Shown one piece after another: positions 1 to 7,187 of a stretch of DNA of 7,636 nt. The stretch is from Acetobacter sp. (GTDB lineage Bacteria > Pseudomonadota > Alphaproteobacteria > RF32 > CAG-239), in contig JAMPED010000051.1 in NCBI GenBank assembly GCA_023665325.1, forward strand, positions 1-7,636, given 5' to 3'. Made by a program: the position numbers and the translations under genes. The notes under the pieces were generated by a model. It saw nothing but the letters and a program-made list of their open reading frames with translations. It was not told the origin of the DNA and ran no database searches. The first letter of the stretch is position 1, and every line of letters starts with the position of its first letter.

Positions 1-1513
1 TTTCTTCTTTATAATTATCTTTTGTGCCACACCCCAGAGCCTCAATCATATCTTTGATTTCTTGGTTTTGGGTGATTTTATCAATACTGGCGCTGGCAAC
101 ATTCAAAATTTTACCACGCAACGGCAGAATCGCTTGAGTCATACGATCTCGTCCTTGCTTTGCTGAGCCACCTGCGGAATCACCCTCAACGATAAAAATT
201 TCAGTATCTTCCGCTGCGGCTTTAGAGCAATCTGCCAATTTTCCGGGGAGGCGCAGTTTTTTGGTTGGAGATTTGCGATTTTGAACTTTTTCTTCTTTGC
301 GCTTTTTTCTTAATTCTGCACGAGAAACCACATATTCTATCAGTGCGGCTGCATTTTCTTTATCTGATGAAAGCCAATGATCAAACGAATCTTTTACTGC
401 TTTTTCTACCAGAGTTACGGCTTTAGTAGATGTGAGCTTATCTTTTGTTTGCCCTTGAAACTGTGGATCACGAATAAATACTGACAACATAATTGCTGCA
501 TCACTCAAAAAATCTTCAGCAGTAATCCCTGCGGCTTTTTTGATGTTTGCCATATCAGCATATTCTTTTAAGCCTTTTAGCAATGCTGTCCGAAAGCCCT
601 GCTCGTGTGTACCGCCTTGTGGAGTGATAACCGTGTTACAATAAGAGTTGCAAAAACCTTTTTCATCATCTGGCCAAGTGATTGCCCATTCCACTTTTCC
701 TTCATCACCGGCTAGTTCAGCTTCTCCGGAAAACGGGGTACGGTTAATGGTTAGTCTTGTGCCGATTTGATAGTTTAAGAAATCTAACAGACCATTTGGA
801 AAGTTAAACTCTGTTTCTGTGGGAACACTATCTCCCTCCTTAATTAACTCTGGCGCACACTTCCAAAAAATCTTAATTCCTTTAAATAAGAAAGCTTTGG
901 AGCGAGCCATTCTATAAATTTTTGCAGGAACAAATTTATTATCTGAACCAAAAATTTCTTCATCCGGCAAAAAGGTGATGCTTGTTCCCCTGCGGTTTGG
1001 AGCGTTACCTATCAGCTCCAGCGGGGTAACAGGTTTACCACAGGAATATTCTTGGCGATAGAGCTTTTTATCTCTTGCAACTTCAACCACCAGTTTTTTA
1101 GACAGAGCGTTCACAACAGATGACCCTACACCGTGTAGACCACCGGAAACTTTATATGCACTACCGCCGAACTTACCGCCAGAGTGCAATGTGGTCAAAA
1201 TAACCTCAAGAGCTGATTTATTAGGGTATTTGGGGTGATTATCTACCGGAATACCACGCCCATTATCGGTAATGGTTACTGATAAGTCGGCATTTACGGC
1301 AATTTCTATCCGGCTTGCGTAACCAGCCACTGCCTCATCCATTGAGTTATCTAAAATTTCTGCCACCAAGTGATGCAAAGCTTGTTCATCTGTCCCACCG
1401 ATATACATACCGGGACGATGACGCACTGGGTCTAACCCTTCCAAAACCTCAATATCCCGTGCGGAATATTCTTCTTTGGCTGTTGTGGTAGAATTTTCAA
1501 ACAAATCGCTCAT
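1..1513 (-). CDS. parE: DNA topoisomerase IV subunit B (ParE), C-terminus cut off by window edge
   Basis: This is the ATPase subunit of topoisomerase IV, which works with ParC to decatenate and relax DNA. About 504 codons are present from the ATG at 1513. The frame is still open at base 1, so the rest of the TOPRIM domain (including its DxD motif) and the C-terminus lie outside. Visible motifs include the GHKL ATPase box ILDNSMDEA with the likely catalytic Glu52 and Mg-binding Asn56, ITDNGRGIP (Asp83), and GGLHGVGSSVVNAL (124-137). The transducer QTK motif (QTKDKL) and the TOPRIM start EGDSAGGSAKQGRD (Glu443) follow. ParE is preferred over GyrB because of the MSDLF start and the FLFKGIKIFWKC segment, which resemble alphaproteobacterial ParE; this is from memory. 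AGAGG lies 5 bases before the ATG. The gene sits downstream of a phosphate/glycosyltransferase operon but has its own promoter. Confidence 0.93.
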   Translation of the reverse strand, partial: MSDLFENSTTTAKEEYSARDIEVLEGLDPVRHRPGMYIGGTDEQALHHLVAEILDNSMDEAVAGYASRIEIAVNADLSVTITDNGRGIPVDNHPKYPNKSALEVILTTLHSGGKFGGSAYKVSGGLHGVGSSVVNALSKKLVVEVARDKKLYRQEYSCGKPVTPLELIGNAPNRRGTSITFLPDEEIFGSDNKFVPAKIYRMARSKAFLFKGIKIFWKCAPELIKEGDSVPTETEFNFPNGLLDFLNYQIGTRLTINRTPFSGEAELAGDEGKVEWAITWPDDEKGFCNSYCNTVITPQGGTHEQGFRTALLKGLKEYADMANIKKAAGITAEDFLSDAAIMLSVFIRDPQFQGQTKDKLTSTKAVTLVEKAVKDSFDHWLSSDKENAAALIEYVVSRAELRKKRKEEKVQNRKSPTKKLRLPGKLADCSKAAAEDTEIFIVEGDSAGGSAKQGRDRMTQAILPLRGKILNVASASIDKITQNQEIKDMIEALGCGTKDNYKEE

Positions 1514-1546
1514 TTTTTCCTCTGGTTTTTATAATTATTCCTGCAG

Positions 1547-1575
1547 AATATAGCGAAATAAAAAGCTTTTCACAA
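1547..1575 (-). promoter_or_regulatory. Candidate sigma70 promoter of parE
   Basis: On the minus strand, TTGTGA (1575-1570) is followed after 17 bases by TATATT (1552-1547). Both boxes are close to consensus with ideal spacing. The predicted transcription start is near 1540, giving a leader of about 27 bases before the parE ATG. No GC-rich terminator hairpin is visible between the upstream glycosyltransferase stop and this promoter, so read-through from the upstream operon may add to parE transcription. Confidence 0.6.
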
Positions 1576-1616
1576 GCAAAATTTCGGAGTTTTAACAAGA
1601 AAAACATTTAAATAAT

Positions 1617-3119
1617 TTAATCGTGGGCGTGATAATAACGTTTTTTGTAATCATAATCACACTTGGCTGGAGCATACTCTGGCTTTAGGATATAAAGACC
1701 ATTACCTAGCGGTTTGTAATATTGATTGATTAAATTCATATCCGGTCGATGGACAATAACATCATAGCCGTGTTCTTTGGCATATTTATCAAAATATGGC
1801 TCGCCTGAGATAATTCTCGGCTTATACGTCTCTATCACCTGATTGATATCCATCAGTGGTTTTATACCTACTTTTGCTCCGATAACATCTGTTTGCCCTA
1901 ATAAATTCCAATAGTAATGCGGATCACGATTATAGAGGTTATAAATTATTCCATCACCGTTTAAGATATAATCACAAGGGGTGGAAAGGCGGGAAACTTC
2001 TTTATTTAGCGGCATATAGAAACGCCCTTTTGGATTACCGATATTACCATTATAAATTGCTGGTTCATACATACACCAACAAATGGCAACTGCTAGCAAG
2101 TATGACAGGGCATACCAACGGTTAAACACTTTTTCTGCTAAAAAGACAGCAGTTAAGATGGAGGCTGTGTACACTGTTAAATAGAAATAATATGCAAAAG
2201 CTGAGAAATAAAACAAACGTTGGGCTAAATCCAACACAAAAATCAGCACGATAATTTTGAAATAGATATTTGATTTTTTTAAACAAAATATCAATGCACA
2301 AAAGGAACCGAGCAATAGTAATTTTAATTCTGGCCAAATAACCCCTATGCGGCGTTCTTCAAAAAGCTCCGGAATATGGAGATTAAATGTAAAATTTGAA
2401 TGATACCAAACTGTTAAGATGTCATATTGGTATAGATATGTAGCAAATCCCAAACTCAGCACTAATGGCAGAAGGAGCGCATAAAATACATTTTCCCACC
2501 GCAGTTTATGACAACATAGAAGGTATAAGGTTACGCCTCCCAATAAGAGCAACGTAAAAACAATCTTCTGCAAAAACATAAACGAACACCAAAAGAGCGT
2601 AAATGCCAGTACAAGCTGCCACAATTTCTGCTCTTTCAGATGACAGAAATAATAATATAACCCTGCAAAAAAGGCAGTCATCATAAAATTATCAGGTCGA
2701 AAATGAATAACGGATAAAACAATATAGGGCGTAAACGCTATCGCAGCGGCAATAATACCAGAAAATTTTGAGCTTAAGAAGCGAGATGTTATCAAATATA
2801 AGTATATATAGTTGATAAATGAGGTAATAATTGCAGCGGATATAACCGAAGCGGTGATAATATTATCATCTAGCCCTTTGGCGTGTAGACCAACAAATGG
2901 CGCAAACATATACCATAGCATTGGATTATGATGTTGGAAAAAATCTTTATAAGGAATAAAATTTGCATAAACAAGCCACGATGAATGAATGTGCTCCAGT
3001 GTATCTCCGCCTAAAGTATCTGTGCAGCAGGCAATATAGAGACAATAGCAAAGACCTATACCGAGGTGTGCCAATAATAAAAACGGGGGTAACTTACGAT
3101 ATAGGTCTTGTCGGGTCAT
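1617..3119 (-). CDS. Polytopic GT-C/GT39-family-like membrane glycosyltransferase
   Basis: This 500-residue integral membrane protein resembles the GT-C glycosyltransferases (PMT_2, ArnT-like), which transfer sugars from polyprenyl-phosphate donors on the periplasmic face. It starts with a short cytoplasmic tail and a transmembrane helix (about 12-31). The first large loop carries GGDTLEH (Asp39, Glu42) and YKDFFQHHNP (57-66), matching the acidic first-loop motif and PY-x-DF-x-HxP pattern typical of the fold. An RPDN motif (141-144) follows, with about ten hydrophobic helices to residue 350. A soluble C-terminal domain of about 145 residues ends the protein. AGGAG (3131-3127) lies 7 bases upstream of the ATG. 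The stop of the phosphate permease is 15 bases upstream, so the two are probably one transcript, though no functional link is evident. The acceptor (lipid A, O-antigen or protein) cannot be told from sequence. Confidence 0.78.
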   Translation of the reverse strand: MTRQDLYRKLPPFLLLAHLGIGLCYCLYIACCTDTLGGDTLEHIHSSWLVYANFIPYKDFFQHHNPMLWYMFAPFVGLHAKGLDDNIITASVISAAIITSFINYIYLYLITSRFLSSKFSGIIAAAIAFTPYIVLSVIHFRPDNFMMTAFFAGLYYYFCHLKEQKLWQLVLAFTLFWCSFMFLQKIVFTLLLLGGVTLYLLCCHKLRWENVFYALLLPLVLSLGFATYLYQYDILTVWYHSNFTFNLHIPELFEERRIGVIWPELKLLLLGSFCALIFCLKKSNIYFKIIVLIFVLDLAQRLFYFSAFAYYFYLTVYTASILTAVFLAEKVFNRWYALSYLLAVAICWCMYEPAIYNGNIGNPKGRFYMPLNKEVSRLSTPCDYILNGDGIIYNLYNRDPHYYWNLLGQTDVIGAKVGIKPLMDINQVIETYKPRIISGEPYFDKYAKEHGYDVIVHRPDMNLINQYYKPLGNGLYILKPEYAPAKCDYDYKKRYYHAHD

Positions 3120-3134
3120 ATTTACTCTCCTAAG

Positions 3135-4187
3135 TTATGGTAAAAAGACCGGTTGACGGAATACATTTTCCATAAAAGATAATGTAATATAACTTAATAC
3201 AAAAGCTATTAACGGTGATGCCACCCAGCCAGACATTAGTTTTAATACTAAGCTCCATTTAATTCCCTTACCACCTTTTGCCAATCCAATACCAACAATC
3301 GCGCCGATAACTGCTTGTGTGCTGGATACTGGAACTGCAGGCAATGGTGGCAGACCTACAGATATTAAGAAGTCTTCTAATCCTTGAGATGAAAATAATA
3401 TCAACACTAATGACTGCGATAAAATGACAATCCACGCCACAACAGGAGAAAATGAAAGCACATTTTTACCAACAGTTTTAATCGCTTTTTGTGAATAGGT
3501 AAATACACCGACGCAAGCAGCTAATGCTCCAAGTAAGAAAAGAACCTGCACACCACTTAAGGTATAGAAATTACCCAGTTTCAGAGGACTAAATTTGCAC
3601 GAATCGACAAAGACGCCGACCACATTTGCCATATTATTTGCCCCTAAAGCAAAACCGCCTAAGGCTGTCGTTAAAATCATCCCTAACCGGACACCTAAAT
3701 CTTGCCATAAGATATGCATTTTACTGTGATGAAGAATTTTTTTGATACATAAATAAAGTGTGACGGCGATTAAACCTGAGATAATCGGACAGAACACCCA
3801 AGAGCCGCAAATATTTGCTAATGTATCCATATCTGTTGGATTATTCGTATAGACATTCCAACCAACAATACCTCCAACAATTGCCTGTGATATAGAAACA
3901 CTTATTCCGACTCTAAGCATCAATACGACAGCTAGGGCTGAAGAAAGCGACACAGAAAATGCAGCGGGTAAAGTATTTACTCCACCGAGAGCATTTAATG
4001 TATCTGCTGTGTTTTGACCGCTGATGACGGAGCCTAGCACAACAAAAATACAGGCAATCAATGCTGCGGTTGTAAACCTGAGCATTTTTGTTCCCACTGC
4101 TGTTCCAAAAATATTTGAAGCGTCATTTGCGCCCAAGGACCATCCTAAAAACAAACCGCTTGAGAGAAAAAACAAATAACTCAACAT
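3135..4187 (-). CDS. pit: PiT-family inorganic phosphate permease
   Basis: This 350-residue inner-membrane carrier belongs to the PiT (PF01384) family, which imports phosphate, often as metal-phosphate, with H+ or Na+. The internal inverted duplication typical of the family is visible. The N-terminal half has GANDASNIFG (19-28) and SQAIVGGIVGWN (100-111). The second half has GANNMANVVG (182-191) and PVSSTQAVIGAIVG (286-299). The length fits the short bacterial PiT type without a large central loop. The ATG lies 3 bases after the DUF47 stop and only a weak GGGAAA precedes it, which suggests translational coupling to that gene. The DUF47-pit pairing is widespread and supports phosphate transport, although some homologues carry sulfate or other oxyanions. 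Confidence 0.93.
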   Translation of the reverse strand: MLSYLFFLSSGLFLGWSLGANDASNIFGTAVGTKMLRFTTAALIACIFVVLGSVISGQNTADTLNALGGVNTLPAAFSVSLSSALAVVLMLRVGISVSISQAIVGGIVGWNVYTNNPTDMDTLANICGSWVFCPIISGLIAVTLYLCIKKILHHSKMHILWQDLGVRLGMILTTALGGFALGANNMANVVGVFVDSCKFSPLKLGNFYTLSGVQVLFLLGALAACVGVFTYSQKAIKTVGKNVLSFSPVVAWIVILSQSLVLILFSSQGLEDFLISVGLPPLPAVPVSSTQAVIGAIVGIGLAKGGKGIKWSLVLKLMSGWVASPLIAFVLSYITLSFMENVFRQPVFLP

Positions 4188-4190
4188 TGG

Positions 4191-4850
4191 CTAAATTTCC
4201 CGTTTAATAGCAAATATCAATAACGAATCGATGCAGTCTTCTGCTAAATCTGCAATATCTGCTACTTCTTCCACAAATGTATTGATTTGGATTTTCTGTG
4301 CTAATTCCAAATCAGAATCAAACACAGCTTTACGTAATTTTCCGGAGGTTTTATCGCTTTGATGTTCTAACAGATATACTTTTTTAGAGTAATCTCTCAA
4401 CGTTACCAAATCTCGGAAAAATGCACGGGAAGCTATTGCCATATTTTCTGCACATTCGGAAACTTGCCGTACTAATGTTCGCAGTTGTTCGTGATAACAA
4501 GCGGGAATGTCTGGTTGCTCGATATAAAATTTATGTGCTACTTCATCAAAAAGATTCACAACTCTATCTAAATTTTCTACTAATTGTAATATATTACCGC
4601 GCATATCCGGAATGAGATTTTGCTCATACAAGCGACTCTCAATCTCACGACGGAGCGCATCAGAATCGTGTTCAATCACTTTAATTTTTTTACTAGTTGC
4701 TCTATATTCTTCACTTCTCTGCTCTTTGAGATAGATATCTATCGCATCTTTAAAAACCATTGTCATTTCAATAATTTTATCGTGCAAGCGGTCAATGATA
4801 TGTTCTAGATCGCGGGTACGTGCAAACAGTGACATTTTAACATTAAACAT
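4191..4850 (-). CDS. DUF47/PhoU-like phosphate transport regulator
   Basis: This 219-residue, largely alpha-helical cytosolic protein belongs to the PhoU_div/DUF47 (TIGR00153) family. Such proteins are encoded next to PiT permeases and are thought to regulate phosphate uptake. The repeated metal-binding-type ExxxD motifs are visible: EHDSD (60-64), EHQSD (162-166) and an acidic run EEVADIADLAED (194-205). They lie in two pseudo-repeats of three helices, and the length is normal for the family. The ATG at 4850 is chosen because AAAAGG lies about 8 bases upstream. An internal ATG at 4835 (MSLFARTRDLE) matches where many homologues begin but has no binding site. This is the first gene of the minus-strand operon. 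Confidence 0.92.
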   Translation of the reverse strand: MFNVKMSLFARTRDLEHIIDRLHDKIIEMTMVFKDAIDIYLKEQRSEEYRATSKKIKVIEHDSDALRREIESRLYEQNLIPDMRGNILQLVENLDRVVNLFDEVAHKFYIEQPDIPACYHEQLRTLVRQVSECAENMAIASRAFFRDLVTLRDYSKKVYLLEHQSDKTSGKLRKAVFDSDLELAQKIQINTFVEEVADIADLAEDCIDSLLIFAIKREI

Positions 4851-4896
4851 TTATATTTACCTTTTCCATTACTATTATTTCTCTTCAATTTTCGTT

Positions 4897-4928
4897 ATTA
4901 TGATTTTAAAATTTACGCACTTTGTCAA
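4897..4928 (-). promoter_or_regulatory. Weak candidate promoter for the DUF47-pit operon
   Basis: On the minus strand a perfect TTGACA (4928-4923) lies upstream of the DUF47 gene. The best -10-like match, CATAAT (4902-4897), is 20 bases away, and TAAAAT (4908-4903) is only 14 away, so neither spacing is ideal. The 4851-5010 intergenic region separates divergent genes and must carry promoters for both. No Pho-box-like direct repeat was recognised. Confidence 0.3.
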
Positions 4929-4984
4929 CATATTTTTATTTTAGACTTGCTTTTATTTTTTTATCCAGTACTTTTTATTGGTCA

Positions 4985-5002
4985 TATAATATTTTTTAAG
5001 GA
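4985..5002 (+). promoter_or_regulatory. -10 box and Shine-Dalgarno of the first DsbA-family gene
   Basis: A consensus TATAAT (4985-4990) sits just upstream of the gene, but no good -35 box is found 16-18 bases before it. Transcription would start near 4997. AAGGA (4998-5002) then serves as ribosome binding site 8 bases before the ATG at 5011. An in-frame ATG at 5002 overlaps that AAGGA and would sit almost at the 5' end of the transcript, so 5011 is the preferred start. Confidence 0.45.
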
Positions 5003-5010
5003 TGGGAATT

Positions 5011-5751
5011 ATGAACAAAGATAATATTATCACTATTTTAGTTTCAGTGATTGCCAGCGTTGTTATTTCTGTAGCATTGGCATCTAATGTTACAAGTAAG
5101 AATTCAGGCTCAGCTGCAACTGCTAATGTCGATCAGGCTATTGAGGCTTATTTGATGGAAAATCCAACTATTGTCCGCAGAGCTTTAGAAGCAGCTGCTG
5201 AACAAGAAAGAGCTGAAGCTCAGAAGCGTGTTGCTGAATCTTATAAAGCAAACATTAAAGAGTTAAACAATGCTGACAACTCTCCGTTTGTTGGTCCGAA
5301 AGATGCTAAAATTACGATTGTTGAATTTTTTGATTTTAACTGTGGTTATTGTAAACGTTTAGCTCCAGCTATGATGAAAATCATCAAAGCTAATCCGGAT
5401 GTTAAATTTGTATTCAAACCGGTTACATTCTTAGGCTCTATGCCTGTTGCTAAGGCTGCTATGGCTGCTAACGAACAAGGCAAATTCTTAGAAGTTTATG
5501 AAGCTTTGTTGACACACAACGGTCAGCTTGATGAAAGCGCTATTAAAGACGCTATTACTAAGGCTGGTCTGAACTATGATAAGACAAAAGAAATTATGGA
5601 AAGTGATAAAGTAAAAGACAGCTTGTCTGCAATTGCTGAACTTTCTCAAAAAGTTGAAATCCGCGGTGTTCCAACATTGATTATCAATGGTGAACCTCTG
5701 CAAGCTATTGACCAAGCTCCTATTCAGGCAGCTATTGATAACTTAAAATAG
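5011..5751 (+). CDS. Periplasmic DsbA-family thiol:disulfide oxidoreductase, ScsC/Com1-like (CGYC)
   Basis: This 246-residue exported thioredoxin-fold protein probably forms or rearranges disulfides in envelope proteins. An N-terminal hydrophobic helix (about 5-24) ends in ALA, a plausible signal peptidase I site before Ser25, though it could remain as an anchor. Next comes a charged helical segment with AIEAYLMENPTIVRRALEAA (43-62), resembling the ScsC N-terminal domain (PF18312), which oligomerises in studied members. The catalytic domain begins at SPFVGPKDA and carries FFDFNCGYCKRLAP with CGYC at 111-114. The cis-proline loop is GVPT (Pro221). The helical insertion lies between them. Start 5011 is chosen over 5002 because the latter overlaps the binding site. 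Whether it is an oxidase or an isomerase cannot be decided from sequence; the N-terminal domain leans toward ScsC-like. Confidence 0.9.
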   Translation: MNKDNIITILVSVIASVVISVALASNVTSKNSGSAATANVDQAIEAYLMENPTIVRRALEAAAEQERAEAQKRVAESYKANIKELNNADNSPFVGPKDAKITIVEFFDFNCGYCKRLAPAMMKIIKANPDVKFVFKPVTFLGSMPVAKAAMAANEQGKFLEVYEALLTHNGQLDESAIKDAITKAGLNYDKTKEIMESDKVKDSLSAIAELSQKVEIRGVPTLIINGEPLQAIDQAPIQAAIDNLK

Positions 5752-5767
5752 TTTTCTGATTTTGAAT

Positions 5768-5798
5768 AAAAAAGTCCTCTTTTTAGAGGGCTTTTTTT
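5768..5798 (+). terminator. Intrinsic terminator after the first DsbA-family gene
   Basis: A 10-bp stem, AAAGTCCTCT (5771-5780) with AGAGGGCTTT (5785-5794) and one G-T pair, closes a TTTT loop and runs into a T tract ending at 5798. It begins 16 bases after the stop codon. It separates this gene from its paralogue, so the two are probably not one simple operon. Confidence 0.88.
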
Positions 5799-5837
5799 AT
5801 TGTGGTGTTTATTAAAAAAGCTGTTGCAAATCGTATT

Positions 5838-5865
5838 TTGTCTGTTAGAGTAGTTCTAGTATTAT
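5838..5865 (+). promoter_or_regulatory. Candidate promoter of the second DsbA-family gene
   Basis: TTGTCT (5838-5843) and TATTAT (5860-5865) are 16 bases apart. They lie directly downstream of the previous terminator. The implied start near 5872 leaves only about 12 leader bases, including GGGGA (5873-5877). The short leader parallels the arrangement before the first DsbA gene. Confidence 0.45.
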
Positions 5866-5883
5866 TTTTTATGGGGATTTATG

Positions 5884-6816
5884 ATGAATAAAATATTAAA
5901 TGTGACGTTGGTTGTCCTGTTAGCAGCGTTAGGTGCTGGGGCTGTTGTTTATGCAGATAGAAGTTGCCCACAAAAACAGGTTGATTTGCAAAAACAAATT
6001 AACACAACTGTTGCTCAATATATCGACAGCAATACTTCAAATATTTTGGAAAAAATTGCTAAAACGGAAAACTTTGGTAATGTTATTAAAAGCTTTTCTA
6101 TGGTGAGTGATGAAGAAATGAACCATAAAATCAAAAATTATTTAGATAGTCATCCAGCTGTATTAGAAGAATACATTCGTGATAATGCGTCTTTTGTCGC
6201 TGCAACGGTTTTAGATACGGAAGAATTCAGAAATGCGGTTAAAACAAGCACTAACAACGAACAAACAGAAGAAGAAAACAATAATTCGGAAGAAAATCTG
6301 AAGTTTCTTAACCGTTGGGATGAGATGAGAAACAGTGAAGTTGCTCCGTTTGTGGGTCCTCAAGATGCTAAAGTTGCGGTAGTTGAATTTTTTGACTTTG
6401 CTTGCGGACATTGTAAAGCTTTAGCCCCGATTATGGGACAATTAACAAAGGATAATCCTGATGTTAAGTTTGTATTTATGCCACTATCCTTTATTGGCGA
6501 GCACTCAGGCTATGCCGCAAAAGCTTCAATGGCTGCAGCCCAAAAAGGCAAGTATATGGCAGTTTCTGAAGGGGTTATGACTTTGCCAGAGATGAATGAA
6601 GAGACCATTAACCAGATTTTGGTTGATGAAGGGTTAGATGTTGATGAAATTAAAACCTTAATGGAAGAAAAAGAAATTCGTCGTGGACTACAAGACATTG
6701 ATGCTTTATCTCGGGTTTTGGATATTAACGGCGTTCCAATGGTACTAATTAACGGTGAGCCGTTTTATGGCAGAAGTTTAGAAGACCTGCAAAATAAGAT
6801 TAACAGCTACAAATAA
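5884..6816 (+). CDS. Periplasmic DsbA-family thiol:disulfide oxidoreductase with extended N-terminus (CGHC)
   Basis: This 310-residue paralogue of the preceding gene has the same catalytic domain: APFVGPQDA, FFDFACGHCKALAP with CGHC at 174-177, and cis-Pro285 in GVPM. CGHC is the motif of eukaryotic PDI. A signal peptide (about 1-24) ends in VYA before Asp25, and an extra Cys28 falls close to the mature N-terminus. No lipobox is present. The N-terminal region is about 60 residues longer than in the paralogue and looks internally duplicated: YIDSN...ILEKI...TENFGNVIKS (46-70) and YLDSH...LEEYI...TEEFRNAVKT (86-121). An acidic, Asn-rich linker (about 125-139) joins it to the catalytic domain. 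ATG 5884 is 6 bases from GGGGA. ATG 5881, one codon earlier, is only 3 bases away and is the alternative. The role is envelope disulfide formation or isomerisation; substrates are unknown. Confidence 0.88.
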   Translation: MNKILNVTLVVLLAALGAGAVVYADRSCPQKQVDLQKQINTTVAQYIDSNTSNILEKIAKTENFGNVIKSFSMVSDEEMNHKIKNYLDSHPAVLEEYIRDNASFVAATVLDTEEFRNAVKTSTNNEQTEEENNNSEENLKFLNRWDEMRNSEVAPFVGPQDAKVAVVEFFDFACGHCKALAPIMGQLTKDNPDVKFVFMPLSFIGEHSGYAAKASMAAAQKGKYMAVSEGVMTLPEMNEETINQILVDEGLDVDEIKTLMEEKEIRRGLQDIDALSRVLDINGVPMVLINGEPFYGRSLEDLQNKINSYK

Positions 6817-6854
6817 TAGTTGTTGCTTGCATAGCTTTTAACTGCAGTTTAGAG

Positions 6855-6883
6855 AAAGTGCGCTTTAACAACGCACTTTTTTT
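6855..6883 (+). terminator. Intrinsic terminator after the second DsbA-family gene
   Basis: A perfect 8-bp stem, AAAGTGCG (6855-6862) with CGCACTTT (6872-6879), has a 9-base loop and continues into a run of T to 6883. It lies 38 bases after the stop codon and ends just before the composite repeat element. Confidence 0.85.
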
Positions 6884-6888
6884 ATGCA

Positions 6889-7102
6889 TCATTGCGAGGG
6901 CTTTATCCCGTGGCAATCTAGTGGGGGAGGGGTTGCTCTTGGAGTGGGAGATCCCTTGACGAATGGCTTTGCCATTCGAGGGATGACACAGAGAAGAGAG
7001 TATGGTTTTGTTTCTTTTAATATGTCATCGCTCTGAGCGGTAGCGAAGTCAAGCGATCTCGTGAGAGTATAGATTGCCACGTCGCTTTGCACCTCGCAAT
7101 GA
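6889..7102. repeat. Composite nested inverted-repeat element (MITE/REP-like), 214 bp
   Basis: The outer arms, 6889-6920 and 7070-7102, are inverted copies sharing TCATTGCGAGG / CCTCGCAATGA at the tips and CGTGGCAATCTA / TAGATTGCCACG inside, with about nine divergent bases between. Inside lies a second inverted pair of another repeat type, 6948-6988 and 7023-7060. It shares GAGATC / GATCTC and GATGACA / TGTCATC. The left inner copy folds on its own: ATCCCT (6951-6956) pairs with AGGGAT (6979-6984), and CGAATGGC with GCCATTCG around TTT. The right inner copy keeps the pairing with different bases, ATCGCT with AGCGAT. No transposase, convincing reading frame or clear target duplication is visible. 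The outer arms resemble dispersed short repeats I recall from Rickettsiales-like and other genomes. This is probably a non-autonomous mobile or REP-type repeat cluster. Confidence 0.75.
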
Positions 7103-7118
7103 CGGAGAAATTTTTAAC

Positions 7119-7146
7119 TTTACTTTTAGAAAATCTGTTTTATAGT
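7119..7146 (+). promoter_or_regulatory. Candidate promoter for the structured RNA / HTH unit
   Basis: TTTACT (7119-7124) and TATAGT (7141-7146) are 16 bases apart. The predicted start, around 7152, coincides with the first of three TGTCG repeats and with the 5' side of the structured region. Neither box is perfect. Confidence 0.4.
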
Positions 7147-7151
7147 GGGCG

Positions 7152-7187
7152 TGTCGGCAGAGATGTCGATAGGGCTGTCGAAAGCTC
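7152..7187 (+). repeat. Three TGTCG direct repeats with 12-base period
   Basis: TGTCG occurs at 7152-7156, 7164-7168 and 7176-7180, exactly 12 bases apart, with unrelated bases between. The repeats lie right after the candidate -10 box and before the stem-forming region. They could be operator half-sites for the downstream helix-turn-helix protein or repeated RNA elements. Three five-base matches could also be chance. Confidence 0.4.

Noticed and set aside
2122..2337. Minus-strand frame inside the glycosyltransferase gene
   Set aside because: It is in another frame of a clear long gene, with no ribosome binding site or domain features.
4421..4808. Two short plus-strand frames antisense to the DUF47 gene
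   Set aside because: They are shadows of the well-supported DUF47 gene with no start signals.
5488..6698. Minus-strand frames opposite both DsbA-family genes
   Set aside because: They are antisense shadows of well-supported genes; the translations have no family resemblance.
6840..6849. AACTGCAGTT palindrome after the second DsbA gene
   Set aside because: It is a 10-base palindrome without partner sites or context, and the adjacent hairpin is a clear terminator.
6889..7092. Open frame of 67 codons on the minus strand inside the composite repeat
   Set aside because: It lies wholly inside the inverted-repeat element, has no ribosome binding site and no recognisable protein character. The frame is a by-product of the palindromic sequence.
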